A DNA stretch of 64,000 nucleotides. It comes from Zymoseptoria tritici IPO323. Lineage: Eukaryota; Ascomycota; Dothideomycetes; Mycosphaerellales; Mycosphaerellaceae. Where the stretch lies: the NCBI RefSeq assembly GCF_000219625.1, contig NC_018214.1, positions 2,108,001 through 2,172,000 of the forward strand, read 5' to 3'. Of the stretch, positions 44,057 to 55,266 are shown piece by piece. How positions within the stretch are numbered: position 1 is the stretch's first letter; every line of letters starts with the position of its first letter. The position numbers were made by a program, and so were the translations under genes. Under the pieces are notes generated by a model that worked only from the letters and a program-made list of their open reading frames with translations, searched no databases and had not been told where the DNA came from.

Positions 44057-46584
44057 CTACGATCAAGTCTGGTCTCGTTGTCGTCTGTGAAGCTCGAAGT
44101 GCTTTCAATGTCATCTTTCAAAATCTTTCATCTTGCATCATACCGCTGCATTGAGTGCGTATCTTCATCTTGCCACTCAACCCGGTCGAGTGCGACGCTG
44201 ACGGCGGCATGTATACATTACAACCGTACCTACCGTGCTGAATGTCAATATCGAGCCCGGCATTGAGATTGAGCATTGAAATGTCCGGCGGGATCTTACG
44301 GACTCTTTGGGGCCATGAGCGCAAAGTGCATGGGCCGGTCTTACTTGCATCTTGCATCTTGCGAGACTCATCATCACCTGTTGATTACGTGTGATTTGCG
44401 CGTTCGAGCGCCTGATTCTGATTCTCAACCGCGTAATAACTCGACTGGGTTGACTGTTCGCGCAGCAGAGTGGCGACTTCAGTTCTCCGGTCCTGCAGTC
44501 GTGGAGAGGAACTCCATGTTCGCCATGATGTAGCCCGCGAACGTGTAACCAAACATGCAGCAAGGGTCCAACCGGCCAACATTTGACAATGTAAGAAGGA
44601 GTACACAACGAGACAACGGGATCATCATCCGAAGAAAGCGCGAACAGTCGACAAGTCGAAGCGATTTCCGTTTTCCGTCAGATTCGTCAGTCTTCCCGTG
44701 TGTGAGGCGCACGCATCACCGCCGCGTGTTGCTTTGTCGGGCGTTGTGCAGGGACAACACGGCACGATCGGGACCTAGCCTATAACAGGGATGTGAAGCG
44801 TATGAAGGACGAGAGGCAATTTCCCGACCTTGAAGTTCCCGCAGCCCGAGACTCGAACTTGGACGACTTCTTTTCTGCGTTGTTCTCTGGATACTGCGGT
44901 ATCAACGTATGCGAAAGAACGTATGCGAAAGGGTCACGTTGTCGACATGATTGTCGCTGTGGACGTTTGATTATGGCGCACGATGGTGGACACGTTGAAG
45001 GACGAAACACGCGATGGATAACGGTTGTTGTTGGTGGTTTAGCGTGGCGTTGGCGGGGATGTAGGGAACGAGTCGTGGTCGTTCCATTGCGGGACGGGGT
45101 TGTAATAAGTTGTAAGCCACCACGATGAAATTGAATGCGAGATCTAGATTTTGCTCGATCATAGAAGAGCATCAGACTGTCGAGTCCGAGTGAATTTTAC
45201 TGCAAGTGGGAGAGCCCTGCGAAGCGAGTCTACTACTGCAGTAGTTGTTGCTTTTGAAACACGACGACTGGGGATGCCGCCGAAGAATTGAGACTGGCAA
45301 TTTCGGTAACGCCATGTGCGTCGATCCGCGAGAAGAGGTGGTTTTGGGGCCGGCGTGACTAAGACGGCAGTACTGTTCCTGAAGACATGTGGCATTGGCC
45401 CCAGTTTGGCCAACTATTGAAGGGGTTCAGGTTGATGTCTTGGGTAGGAAGAGGGATATCGTTATTGCTGCGGTTTGATCTCTTTCTCTTCTAAAAGGTA
45501 CCGGGCACCATTATACCACATGACGACGTTCTCATCAATTGACGAACAAGCGCCTCGACAACGCTCGGAGGATTTATTTTAATTTACTGATGAGTGGGAG
45601 GGGGATCCTCATCCAGCAAGTCAACGAATCAAGATGTGCACTATCGACGACTAGCTCGGCCCGGACTTCAAGCCACTCTTTGCTCGCTCCCCATTGCCAA
45701 GAAACAAGTGCAGGCATCCCCGGTCCCTTCGCCTCGTCCGCTGTGATTCGATTGATTCGATTCCATCCATTTGCCCAGGCGTCCGTGCCTCTACCGCTGC
45801 TCACTGAATCGCCCTGCTCTCACAACATCCTCCGCCCCGACCGACCACGATCTTCCACCGACACCACCCTCCTCCCCGTGGCGGACCCATCTCTCGACCG
45901 GCTATACTCTTCTTCGTCGCCGACGACAGAGAGTGCCTTGGACGTCTCCTCCCCTTCCCGTGACCCCTTCCGACCCCGACTCGACACGACCACCCCTTTC
46001 GCCCTTGCGCCATCGCTATCGACAGCACCACGTTCTTTACAGACTCATCACCACCACAGCCCGACACGGCATCACACAGTCATTCACGACGCACGCTTCT
46101 CGATTTCACGGCAGTACTATTCCAATTTCCCGGACCGATCTCCCTCAAAGAAACGCGCTCTCTTTGTTCTGCCAGCCGCCAATCTCTGGACCGCATCTCT
46201 CAGCCGCGAAAAACACAACAGAAAGACGCAAGGCAATTTGGCTCAAGTTGGAAGCGAACAGGCACTGCTCAAAGGATATCGTTCTTTGTTGGGTGATATT
46301 GCTCAATCGCGGGACATCGTCGGACGTCGCATCAGCGCGAAATTGGTACATCCCACCCGGACGTCGAAGTCTTCTGCGCTCTTCGGACCCGTCCTTCTAG
46401 TTGGCAGTACCAACTACCCACACTCCTTTACACCAGCGAGCCAGGCGGAAGCGCGGACAATGTTGTGAAGATCCAATTCAGACATCCACACCACACCCCA
46501 CTTCACTTCTCTTTGGTGGTCAACAGCAAGCGCCTGTTCTAGTGACATTCGTCACGTACACTCGTTTACTGTCAATTCTCGACG

Positions 46585-46642
46585 GTGAGTGCGCCGCTGT
46601 GGCTACTCTTGTCTGAGAGCATCACTGACACTGCATCGCCAG
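46585..46642 (+). other. Probable 5'-UTR intron of msb2
   Basis: A 58-nt GTGAGT...GCCAG interval with an ACTGAC branch-like sequence, 65 bp before the msb2 ATG. Confidence 0.5.
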
Positions 46643-46707
46643 ACTAGAATCGTCTTCTTTTTGGACAACTTGTTAGCGACTGTTTGATTCTATTAATATC
46701 CGAAAAC

Positions 46708-49700
46708 ATGAAACACTGCACAACGACAGCAGCATGGGCGGCCACATTGTTGGTCATGTCCATGCGTGGTCCCTTTACACTCGCGGAGGCTGCGCCCGCT
46801 CAACAATTGCAAGAGGAACAAGACGTGGAAAGACCCAAGTACTACTTCCCTCGGAACGTGAAGCGACAATTGGGCGTGGACCTCAACAAAGTCACCGAAG
46901 CCACCGAGAATGTCACTGAGACCGTTACGAGCGCAGTGACCGGAGACAGCGACAAGGACAAAGATGGAAAGGACAAGAACGACCTCTCTCTGGGCAACAT
47001 TATCCAGCAACTGTCCTCTGCTGCTGCTGATGCTGCGGATGCTGTACTGCAAAAAACCTCCACCTCGGTGAACTCGACTACGATCACAACTTCCACTTCA
47101 ACACCGGCTGACAACTCCGCCGCACCTACCGACTCGAGCACCAAGAAGCCCAAGTTCAACCCGACTTTGACCGACACTTCTTCTCCCACTCCGGAACCAG
47201 TGTATGAGGCTCCGCAAAGCACGACGGACGGCGGCGATGGTGGTGGTGTGCTGGGAGGACTGTTGAACCCTCTTTTAGGGGCTTCATCAACAACACCTCC
47301 TGCACAACAGCCGGCGTCTTCGGGCACCTCCGACTCTGGCGACAATGGCGGTCTTCTCCCTGGCATCCTTGGTCCATTGACTGGGGCGACAACGACTGTC
47401 GATGCAAACATACCGCAATCTACTGGTGGCGGGCTTCTTCCAGACATCCTCGGTCCATTGACTGGTGGCTCTGGTGGTTCATCGACGAGGACTGTTCAGC
47501 GCCTTGCAGCAACGTCTACGGGCGCCTCCGATTCTGGCAATAACGGCGGTCTTCTTCCTGACATTCTCGGACCATTGAACGGAGGGTCTGACGCCACACA
47601 GACCACTAGTAGCTCTGCTCCGCAGTCCACTGACAACGGCGGTCTCCTCCCTGGCATCCTCGGTCCTTTGACTGGAGGTTCTGCCGCCACCAAGACAGCT
47701 GGTAGCGATGCTCCGCAGTCCACCGACACCGACAACGGTGGCCTCCTTCCTGGTATCCTTGGCCCATTGACAGGCGGCACCACGACGAAGGCTGCTGATG
47801 CATCTGCACCGAAGTCCACCGACACCGACAACGGTGGCCTCCTTCCTGGTATCCTTGGCCCACTGACAGGCGGCACCACGACGAAGGCTGCTGATGCATC
47901 TGCACCGCAGTCCACCGACACCGACAACGGTGGCCTCCTTCCTGGTATCCTTAACCCTCTAACAGGCGGCACCACGACGAAGGCTGCTGATGCATCTGCA
48001 CCGCAGTCCACTGGTGGAGATGGAGGTCTCCTTCCTGGTATCCTTGACCCACTAACAGGCGACACCACGACGAAGGCTGCTGATGCATCTGCACCGCAAT
48101 CCACTAGTGGCGATGGAGGTCTTCTCCCTGGTATCCTTGACCCACTGACAGGCGACACCACGACGAAGGCTGCTGATGCATCTGCACCGCAGTCCACTGG
48201 TGGAGATGGAGGTCTCCTTCCTGGTATCCTTAACCCACTGACAGGCGACACCACGACGAAGGCTGCTGATGCATCTGCACCGCAGTCCACTGGTGGAGAT
48301 GGAGGTCTTCTCCCGGGTATTCTTGGTCCATTGACTGGCAGTACTCCGACGACGACTAGTGATGGATCTGCACCGCAGCCTACCGATGGTGGTCTTCTGC
48401 CCGGAATCCTTGGCCCACTGACAGGCGGCACCACGACGAAGACTGCTGATGGATCTGCACCGCAGCCTACCGATGGGGGTCTCCTCCCTGGTATCCTTGG
48501 TCCATTGACCGGCGGAACTTCGGACGGCGCGGCTAGCCCCACATCTTCGCCTGGTAACGAGCCTGCGAATGGCACGACTCCAGGCGATGGTGGACTTCTT
48601 CCTGGTCTTTCGAGCGTACTTGCACCAATTGTTGGACAGCCCACCACAACACCGGCCCCGGCTGCGTCTGACTCGGGTTCGAACGGTACTGGTACGGCGA
48701 CGGACGACACCGGTCTTCTTCCCAGCATTCTCAATCCAATTATCGGCCAGCCATCTACCACCACTGGAACGGCTACCACCACTGGAACGGGCAATGGGCC
48801 TGTCTATGAGGGGACTCCGACTGCACCACCCAACTCCGAATCTACGGGCTTCCTCGACCCTTTGCTGTCCGACACCAGTGCGCCGCTATTAGTGGGCATT
48901 TCTACCATTCTCAATGGCAGCCCTACTACAACTGGTGGGTCTTATGTTCCACCGGCCACTTCCACAGACGGAATCCTGCAGCCCATCATCAGTGACCTCA
49001 TCCCTGGCCCAACGGGTTCGACCTCTACAGCGCCGATCATCACCGGCGCTCCAAACACGACTGAGTCTACTACCAGTGGAGGCATCTTGCCGATACCTCT
49101 GCCGACTGATACGCCAACTTCCCTTCTCCCGACCGACATTATCCCTTCATCCACCACTCCGCAGGACACTAGCATGCCACAGGGCACCAGCGTTGCGCCT
49201 GTCAACACTCTGACGGATACCCCTGCACCTACGGCGAATGGCACTACGACCACCATGCCGACCGCGCCGCCAGCTCAGACGGAGTCAGCGCAGACTGAGG
49301 CTAGCACGACCGAGTCGCTTCCTCAATACAAGCCGACCGACACTGCTGCTCCAGGCAACACTTCAGCAACGACCACGGAGCCGATTGCGCCGATCTCGAC
49401 ATCACCCGTCGCTCTGCCATCTACTACGGGTAAACTCGTGCCGACCACTGCGCCGCCCGAGACCGCCACGCCAGTACAATCTACAACAGAGCTTCCTGCA
49501 ACCAGCTCGAAGCCAGTGATCTCGATCATCCCCACCGGCACCGACTCTGCAACCACTCTGGTCGTTCCCAGCACGATGGAATTTGCGCCGACGACCACAC
49601 AGGCCACTCAGTCCAAACCCACCGGTGCAAGCTCGACCTCCGCCAAGGGCATGCCATCTGCCATGCCGCGACTAGTCCAACCACCAGGCGGCATGCCAGT

Positions 49701-50577
49701 GGCGCCGCTCAACACAACCCTGATCCAAATTGGCTTCAACTTTGGCCTCAACTTCGCCTTCGTGGTCAGCACCGACAACTCAGCCAGCCAAATCTTCACG
49801 TACCTTCCAGAAGGCATTGCATACGCCCTCGGCCTCACCGTCGACCAAATCAAGATGAACGCGCTCATGCCCTACGACACCACTGCGTCTCTCGGCTTCA
49901 TCACGACCCTCGCCCAGGCCTACATTCCCTCCGATCAAGTCTCGACGCTTCAACTCGACCTGCACACCGCCATGTCGAAGGCCTACCAGAACCCCGACTC
50001 AGCTGTCAACTCCTTGATGGGAATGATCAACCCGACCATCCCCATCCTCCCTGGCGCCAACCTCGACGCCTCGTTCAATGGTCCATCTGACAATCCCGAC
50101 GGCTCCACCGACAGCAACAAGAAAGGCGACGGCGCTCCGATTGGCGGCGACTCCGGCTCCTCGAAAGCGGTCAATGGCACCTCCATCGGCATCGGCATGG
50201 GCGCCGTGGCCGGCGCTGCAGTCTACGCTGCCGCAATGGTGTACGTCGCACGCCGTTATCGCAAGAAGCGCGCGGGTCATAAACGCGCTTCTTCGTTGAC
50301 ACCCATGGGTGGAGGAAGCGGGGACATGAGCGAGAGGTATGGCGTGAGGGGTAGTGCATTGACGGCCGGTGGTATGGGTGGGTACTTTATGAGTGGCGCG
50401 AATGGTGGACGGAGTTCGAGGGGGAGCAGAGGAAGTAGTGGCAATGGAAGTAGTGGCAGCGCGGGCAGGACGAGCAGAGTCAGCGAGGGTGCTGGGAGCA
50501 GTGGGCAGAAGAGCGTGAGGGAGCAGGGCATTAGCGCACCTGTTGCGCAGGAGAACAGCTTGGGGTGGAATTTGTGA
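46708..50577 (+). CDS. msb2: Signalling mucin Msb2 homologue
   Basis: A 1289-residue single-exon protein. A signal peptide (MKHCTTTAAWAATLLVMSMR, ending near AEAAP) is followed by a Thr/Ser/Pro-rich mucin domain with about 13 tandem repeats (residues about 205-620), then more Thr/Pro-rich sequence. The conserved juxtamembrane domain lies at about 995-1110: LIQIGFNFGLNFAFVVS, then IFTYLPEGIAYALGL and SAVNSLMGMINPTIPILPG. A single helix (IGMGAVAGAAVYAAAMVYVA) and a cytoplasmic tail of about 110 residues follow. Msb2 senses surface and osmotic cues upstream of Cdc42/Ste50-Ste11 MAP kinase signalling and controls invasive growth in pathogens. A frame-compatible ATG at 46684 would prepend eight residues. 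I chose 46708 because the signal peptide then starts properly. Confidence 0.88.
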   Translation: MKHCTTTAAWAATLLVMSMRGPFTLAEAAPAQQLQEEQDVERPKYYFPRNVKRQLGVDLNKVTEATENVTETVTSAVTGDSDKDKDGKDKNDLSLGNIIQQLSSAAADAADAVLQKTSTSVNSTTITTSTSTPADNSAAPTDSSTKKPKFNPTLTDTSSPTPEPVYEAPQSTTDGGDGGGVLGGLLNPLLGASSTTPPAQQPASSGTSDSGDNGGLLPGILGPLTGATTTVDANIPQSTGGGLLPDILGPLTGGSGGSSTRTVQRLAATSTGASDSGNNGGLLPDILGPLNGGSDATQTTSSSAPQSTDNGGLLPGILGPLTGGSAATKTAGSDAPQSTDTDNGGLLPGILGPLTGGTTTKAADASAPKSTDTDNGGLLPGILGPLTGGTTTKAADASAPQSTDTDNGGLLPGILNPLTGGTTTKAADASAPQSTGGDGGLLPGILDPLTGDTTTKAADASAPQSTSGDGGLLPGILDPLTGDTTTKAADASAPQSTGGDGGLLPGILNPLTGDTTTKAADASAPQSTGGDGGLLPGILGPLTGSTPTTTSDGSAPQPTDGGLLPGILGPLTGGTTTKTADGSAPQPTDGGLLPGILGPLTGGTSDGAASPTSSPGNEPANGTTPGDGGLLPGLSSVLAPIVGQPTTTPAPAASDSGSNGTGTATDDTGLLPSILNPIIGQPSTTTGTATTTGTGNGPVYEGTPTAPPNSESTGFLDPLLSDTSAPLLVGISTILNGSPTTTGGSYVPPATSTDGILQPIISDLIPGPTGSTSTAPIITGAPNTTESTTSGGILPIPLPTDTPTSLLPTDIIPSSTTPQDTSMPQGTSVAPVNTLTDTPAPTANGTTTTMPTAPPAQTESAQTEASTTESLPQYKPTDTAAPGNTSATTTEPIAPISTSPVALPSTTGKLVPTTAPPETATPVQSTTELPATSSKPVISIIPTGTDSATTLVVPSTMEFAPTTTQATQSKPTGASSTSAKGMPSAMPRLVQPPGGMPVAPLNTTLIQIGFNFGLNFAFVVSTDNSASQIFTYLPEGIAYALGLTVDQIKMNALMPYDTTASLGFITTLAQAYIPSDQVSTLQLDLHTAMSKAYQNPDSAVNSLMGMINPTIPILPGANLDASFNGPSDNPDGSTDSNKKGDGAPIGGDSGSSKAVNGTSIGIGMGAVAGAAVYAAAMVYVARRYRKKRAGHKRASSLTPMGGGSGDMSERYGVRGSALTAGGMGGYFMSGANGGRSSRGSRGSSGNGSSGSAGRTSRVSEGAGSSGQKSVREQGISAPVAQENSLGWNL
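47328..48520 (+). repeat. About 13 tandem repeats in the Msb2 mucin domain
   Basis: Units of about 87-99 bp encode GGLLPGILGPLTG followed by a Thr/Ala/Ser spacer such as TTTKAADASAPQST. The central units (about 47730-48290) are nearly identical. Outer units are more diverged, and one has a longer spacer of about 20 extra residues. Confidence 0.93.
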
Positions 50578-51203
50578 AAGATGGAGAGTAGAGATGAGAG
50601 AAGAGGAGGTGACGATACGTTGTGGAGGAACTCAAGAGGCTGATGCTACATTTCCAGAGCTTCTGCTTCCGACTTCGGATTTTGTTTCCTTTTACTATAG
50701 TTGGATCAAAAGAGGATCTTGTCAGCTCAGAGAGAAATCATATCGTATTTGTAGATGTCTTTGAGAGATGAGAGAGAATGGCGACAGTAAACTACCTTAG
50801 TATGGCATAACGCTTGCACGACATCTACTACTTACCAAAGTGCCTCGCTCTCTGCTGTCTCTTCCTACTTCACCCGCAATAACTTCGCCTAACGAGCACG
50901 CCTATGCAGCACGAGCGGTCAAGGCGGTGTGTAGCACAATCCCCTGCGATACGAGCCAATAATCGGGAGATGTCGTCGAGATTGTCCCGCTACCATTGGA
51001 CCCCTCCTTTCTCACGACCCTCGAAGCTACGTAGGAACTCCGGTAACTTCACCTGCAGCTGCATTACAGTTCGCCTAACATCTTTTTGTCTTTACCGCGC
51101 TGTCCTTAGCTTTGCTCGTTGGAAGCATAGCTGGCCTATTGTGACATAGCAGAGAGGGATCAGGAGAGCGGTGGAGTCGTGGCGCCTTGGACTACACTTC
51201 ACG
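50578..51203. other. Intergenic region, no gene seen
   Basis: About 625 bp with the msb2 3' end and the glutamate kinase promoter. Confidence 0.5.
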
Positions 51204-52846
51204 ATGGACGACCATGGCGAGACCTCGTCTGCTACGACTCCCAATCCTACAGCACCTCCCACGCCGTTCCGCTTGGAGAAAGCTGAGGATCGAGGACATA
51301 ATCGCGTGCCGGTCAGGATGAAGAAGCATTTGACGATTGTCATCAAGCTGGGTGAGTGTACTCCTCCTCTTCACGAATCCACCCCACGCATACTGACTCG
51401 ACCCCTCTCCCTCTCACAGGCACCTCCTCCATCGTCGACGAAAAGACCCACGAACCCCTCCTCTCCATCCTCTCCACCATCGTCGAAACCGCCGTCTCCC
51501 TCCGCCACGATGGTCACCGCGTCGTCATCTGCTCCTCGGGAGCCATCGGCATGGCCCTCCGCCAGATGAACCTCCCCCGCCGCCCAAAACACCTCCCACA
51601 AGTCCAAGCCCTCGCAGCAATAGGACAATGCAAGCTCATGTCCATGTGGGACCAGCTCTTCCAACACATGCGTCAACCCGTGGCACAAATCCTGCTCACG
51701 AGAAACGACATCGCCGATCGCACGCAGTACCTCAATGCGCAGAATACGTTTGTGGAATTGTTGAATATGGGTGTGATACCGATTGTGAATGAGAATGATA
51801 CACTTTCTGTGCAGGAGATTAAGTTTGGGGATAATGATACGCTGTCTGCTATTACGGCGGGGATGGTGCAGGCTGATTACCTCTTTCTCATGACGGACGT
51901 CGACTGCCTCTATGACAAGAATCCGAGGACGCACCCTGATGCACTCCCAATTGAAGTGGTCTCCGACATTGCCGACCTTGCCGCTGATACCTCCTCCGCT
52001 GGCTCCTCCCTCGGCACAGGCGGCATGTCCACCAAAATCGTCGCCGCGCGCCTAGCCACCGCAGCAGGCGTGACAACCGTCATCACCCGCTCCTCTCAAC
52101 CGGGAAATATCTCCGCCATCGTGCGGTACGTGGAAGCACAAAAATCCACCGCCTGCCTCGCAAATTCAGACGAACTCCCACCACGAGCAATCGATCCGCA
52201 TCTGCAGAAGTTCGCAATCGAACATCCCGTCAACGGCGATCATCATCCTCCTCAAATCCTCCCGCCAGATCTCGAGCCTCCTCCACTACACACCCGATTC
52301 TTACCGGACTTATTCCCCATCCGTGACCGCTACTTCTGGCTCTTGCACGGTCTCGCGCCGCATGGAACGGTATACATCGACTCCGGAGCCCACACCGCTC
52401 TCTGTTCCAAAGCCGGCCTCCTCCCCGTCGGCGTCGTCGCGGTAGAAGGTTCCTTCCACCAACACGAATGCGTCTCGCTCAAAGTCCTACCATCCAGGGA
52501 TTCAAAACTCGAAGATGGCGAGGAAGTGGGTAAAGCGATCGTCAACTACAGTTCAGGGGAGATCGGAAGGATCAAGGGTAGGAGGAGTAAGGAGATTGAG
52601 GAGAGGTTGGGGTACGCGGATAGTGAGTATGTGGCTTGGAGGGATTGCGTGGCGTTGTATGCAAGGTTGGGGTCGAGGCCGGGAAGTCCGCTGAATGGGC
52701 ATGGGAGTGTAAACGGGAGTAGAAATGGTGCCGGGAGTGCGAATGGGGACGCGGCGGATGATGGGGAGGGGATTAGAGCGGAGTTGGGCAGGAGATCGAG
52801 TGAGAGGAGGAGGATGGGGAGTTTAAGTGGGTTTGTAGAGCGGTGA
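51204..52846 (+). CDS. pro1: Glutamate 5-kinase (proline biosynthesis)
   Basis: Two exons, 51204-51351 and 51420-52846, encode 524 residues. The 68-nt intron (GTGAGT...CTCACAG) splits the conserved phosphate loop TIVIKLG|TSSIVD. Amino-acid-kinase signatures follow: VVICSSGAIGMAL, QALAAIGQCKLM, PIVNENDTLSVQEIKFGDNDTLSA (shown in the family as one block) and TDVDCLYDKNPR. The GTGGMSTKIVAARLA segment binds ATP. A C-terminal PUA domain covers about 325-440 (GTVYIDSGAHTALCSKAG). The enzyme makes gamma-glutamyl phosphate from glutamate and ATP, the first step of proline synthesis, and is normally feedback-inhibited by proline. The last 60 residues are low-complexity. Confidence 0.95.
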
Positions 52847-53230
52847 GGCGGTAGGGGAGGAGATCTTTGTGCATAGGGAGAGTGGAGGCATATATGGCGT
52901 GCGTTGTCTTTGAAAGATGTAAAAGCTGCGAGCGAGATAGATACCCTTTGGAAGCAAAGCGAGGCTTGCTACGGTGAGGAAAGAGCATGGAATATGGTTC
53001 AACCCAAGGATTTGGAAAGACGGGGGACAAAAAAGGCGTTTAACTTTGGCGGATATGTCTCGCCAGCAACGAATGTACAGCGCAACACGGCATTGGAGAA
53101 GAGTCGACGGGAGGACGTCGCAGAAATGCATATTTCGACCTCACGTCCTCTTGGACTTCACTTCACTTCACTTCCTTGAACCTCACCTCACCACCACCAT
53201 CACTAAACCCGCCATCAACCAGCGAGCGCA
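52847..53230. other. Intergenic region, no gene seen
   Basis: 384 bp of 3' flank and promoter. An ORF that runs through its right end is the untranslated upstream continuation of the next gene's second-exon frame. Confidence 0.5.
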
Positions 53231-54144
53231 ATGTTCTGCACCTCCCTCCGCCGCCGCCCATCCACAACCTCCCTCATCCCGACCCTCACCTCGTCCACTC
53301 CGCCCTCTCTCCGCGGTCAGTTCTCACCCTCCTTCGCAATCCTCCACTAACACCCTCCATCACAGAATCCAACCTCTCAACCCATGACCTCTCCCTCCCT
53401 CTGTCAACGACGCCACCTCGAGTTCTCCGCCTCCTCCTGCTGACGCCTTCATCTACCACGCCTGGGAATCTGGAGACTACGATGAGAAGGATCGAACACC
53501 TTACGCATCTTACCGGTGGAGTGGACGTCGCGGCGATCTTTGATCTCAATCCGATGGTTCCAGCTACCAAGACAGCTGCTCCTGCGAAGCGGGATGTTGT
53601 CCAGGGCTTCGTATCTGCGGCGACACTACCGCTACCTCCACCTTCGAATATAAATACGGCAGCGGATGGCTTCCAAGCGTACATTACACTGCAATCCACC
53701 CTCCTCACCCATGCTGCCGTAGTCACTATACCTCTCCTACCACTCGCTGAAGTCGATAAGTTATCCGACTTGCTGAGGGAATGTCAAGCGCGGTTCTCTC
53801 GGCCGGAAAAAGTGGTGGTGCCGGGAAGGGCGGAAGCCACGGCGAGGGATTTATTGCGGGAGATCATCCTGACTCCAACTCCTCAGAATCGGGGGTTCAA
53901 GGACGGAGGTATGGAGACGGATGTGGCCGCTTTGATGGGAGATGTTTTTGGTGATCTGAAAGGGGTGGTGGGGTGGTGTGTCAGGCCTGAGCCTGAAGAG
54001 GCAAGTGGAGGATACGGAGATGTGGAGATGAATGATGGGAATGGAGGAGATGAGGAAGCCGGAGTGGTGTTGAGAGGGATTCTGAGCGAGGAGCAGATTG
54101 AGGAGGTGAAAGGGTGGTGGAGGGAGGAGTGGATTGCGGAGTGA
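53231..54144 (+). CDS. Predicted mitochondrial protein of unknown family
   Basis: Two exons, 53231-53315 and 53366-54144, encode 287 residues. The intron is 50 nt (GTCAGT, branch-like CACTAAC, CATCACAG). The spliced N-terminus MFCTSLRRRPSTTSLIPTLT is a strong mitochondrial presequence. The alternative, reading straight through from an ATG at 53176, gives a Pro-rich N-terminus with no such signal. The body contains PRVLRLLLLTPSSTTPGNLE, RRIEHLTHLTGGVDVAAIFD, AYITLQSTLLTHAAVVTIPL and a TLRE-like DLLRECQARFSRP helix. I do not recognise the family. Alternating strands and helices suggest a globular alpha/beta domain, with an acidic Gly-rich C-terminus ending in a KGWWREEW helix. Confidence 0.72.
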
Positions 54145-54613
54145 TGTTTGCATGTCCATTCGGGCGGTGAGAGCGGTGTCGAGGATTGGAGGTCAGGAGT
54201 CGCATCCAGAGTCTGAGTTCAGCGGCGGAAGTGCGAAGTACCTGTGGAATCTCGTCTGCAAGGGTACTGTGAATATCGCGAACCACCTCTAGCTCCAGTA
54301 GCTTTCAATCTCGGAACACTTCCGAAGTGACACCGAATTCCTACTTCGTGGAACAGGACGGCGCGGACGGAGGAGATGGACAGATGGGGAAAATTCCACT
54401 TCATGCTGCTTGCGCCGCCCAACGGGTCGGACATAATTATGCACAGTGATGCAAAGCAGAAAGATTCACTGACAATGAAGATCTCGAAAGATTATCGTGC
54501 CTCCAAGCCAATGCATCCCCCATCTCGAACCGCAACATCACCAACAACAATAGAAGCCAAACCTTCACACCTCAAAGCCCCATTCAGCCCAGCAGCTGTC
54601 ACATCGCCCAGAA
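54145..54613. other. Convergent intergenic region, no gene seen
   Basis: About 470 bp. Nothing supportable was seen. Confidence 0.5.
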
Positions 54614-55266
54614 TCATGGCGCCTTGCACGGATCTTGGACCAGATTGCAGCCACCGTTGCCTCCCGTCACGCCGTCATCCTGGCAGTTGTAGACGCACTT
54701 GATCTTCCCATCGATAACGTCGCCCTAAACGCATACATCAGTACACAACCTCATCGGCAGCACACGCATGGAAGAAAGATCCAAAACTGACCCTCTTGCA
54801 GGCGTCGGAAAGTGGACCCCAACCCAGAGCCACATTGTCGATGACGCACAAGCACACCGGAGCGGCGTTTTGGAGCTGCGAGAATCACGAATAAGTCAGA
54901 GGGAAGCCTCAGAGCAGAGCCGGCATGAGGACGTACAGCGCAAGTGCACTTCTTGGTTCTCTGGTCGCAGATGTCTTCCTGGCCTGTGGCGCAATAAATG
55001 TTGGCGCACGTGCCGCCGCAGTCGGTGTTGTCAGTGCACTGTTGATGGCCGTGTTAGTTCTAACTTCTCGGCTTCATGCACCAGATGATGAATGGAACTC
55101 TCGAGGTCCGGCTTACCGGGTCGCCGTAGTGAGCTCCGGGTCCTCACTCTTGGAGCGTTTTCTGTGAAACTCCTCCGTTGGCAGGGTCCCACTTGAGTTC
55201 TTTGACGTTGTAGGCAGCCCAGGCCGAGGCGGTAAGGAGGGTGGAGAGAACGAGTGTGGTCTTCAT
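54614..55266 (-). pseudogene. Secreted 14-Cys protein gene with an in-frame TGA
   Basis: Four segments join in one frame: 55266-55117, 55038-54937, 54875-54792 and 54724-54614, with donors GTAAGC, GTACGT and GTCAGT and good AG acceptors. The start encodes a signal peptide (MKTTLVLSTLLTASAWA). Codon 41 is TGA, nine codons before the first donor. Everything downstream is intact and rich in cysteine (CTDNTDCGGTCANIYC, KKCTCA, VCLCVIDN, KCVYNC, NGGCNL), 14 in all. It may be a recently disabled secreted-protein gene, use a weaker phase-0 donor inside exon 1 (after codon 20 or 32), or carry a base error. No family was recognised. Confidence 0.55.

Larger units (their letters stand above)
43098..46707. 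other. Long intergenic region with msb2 leader
   Basis: About 3.6 kb. The right third (about 45500-46707) is probably the msb2 promoter and long leader, including a 5'-UTR intron. A 309-codon frame through it starts at TTG and looks like leader. A coding-like minus-strand segment near 43717-44056 is listed separately. Elsewhere no gene was seen. Confidence 0.45.

Noticed and set aside
45539..46468. 309-codon plus-strand ORF before msb2
   Set aside because: It opens at TTG, is Ser/Thr/Pro/His-rich without any motif, and sits where a long msb2 leader is expected.
47496..48794. 432-codon minus-strand ORF with repeats
   Set aside because: Antisense reading of the Msb2 repeat array. The repeat structure is inherited from the plus strand.
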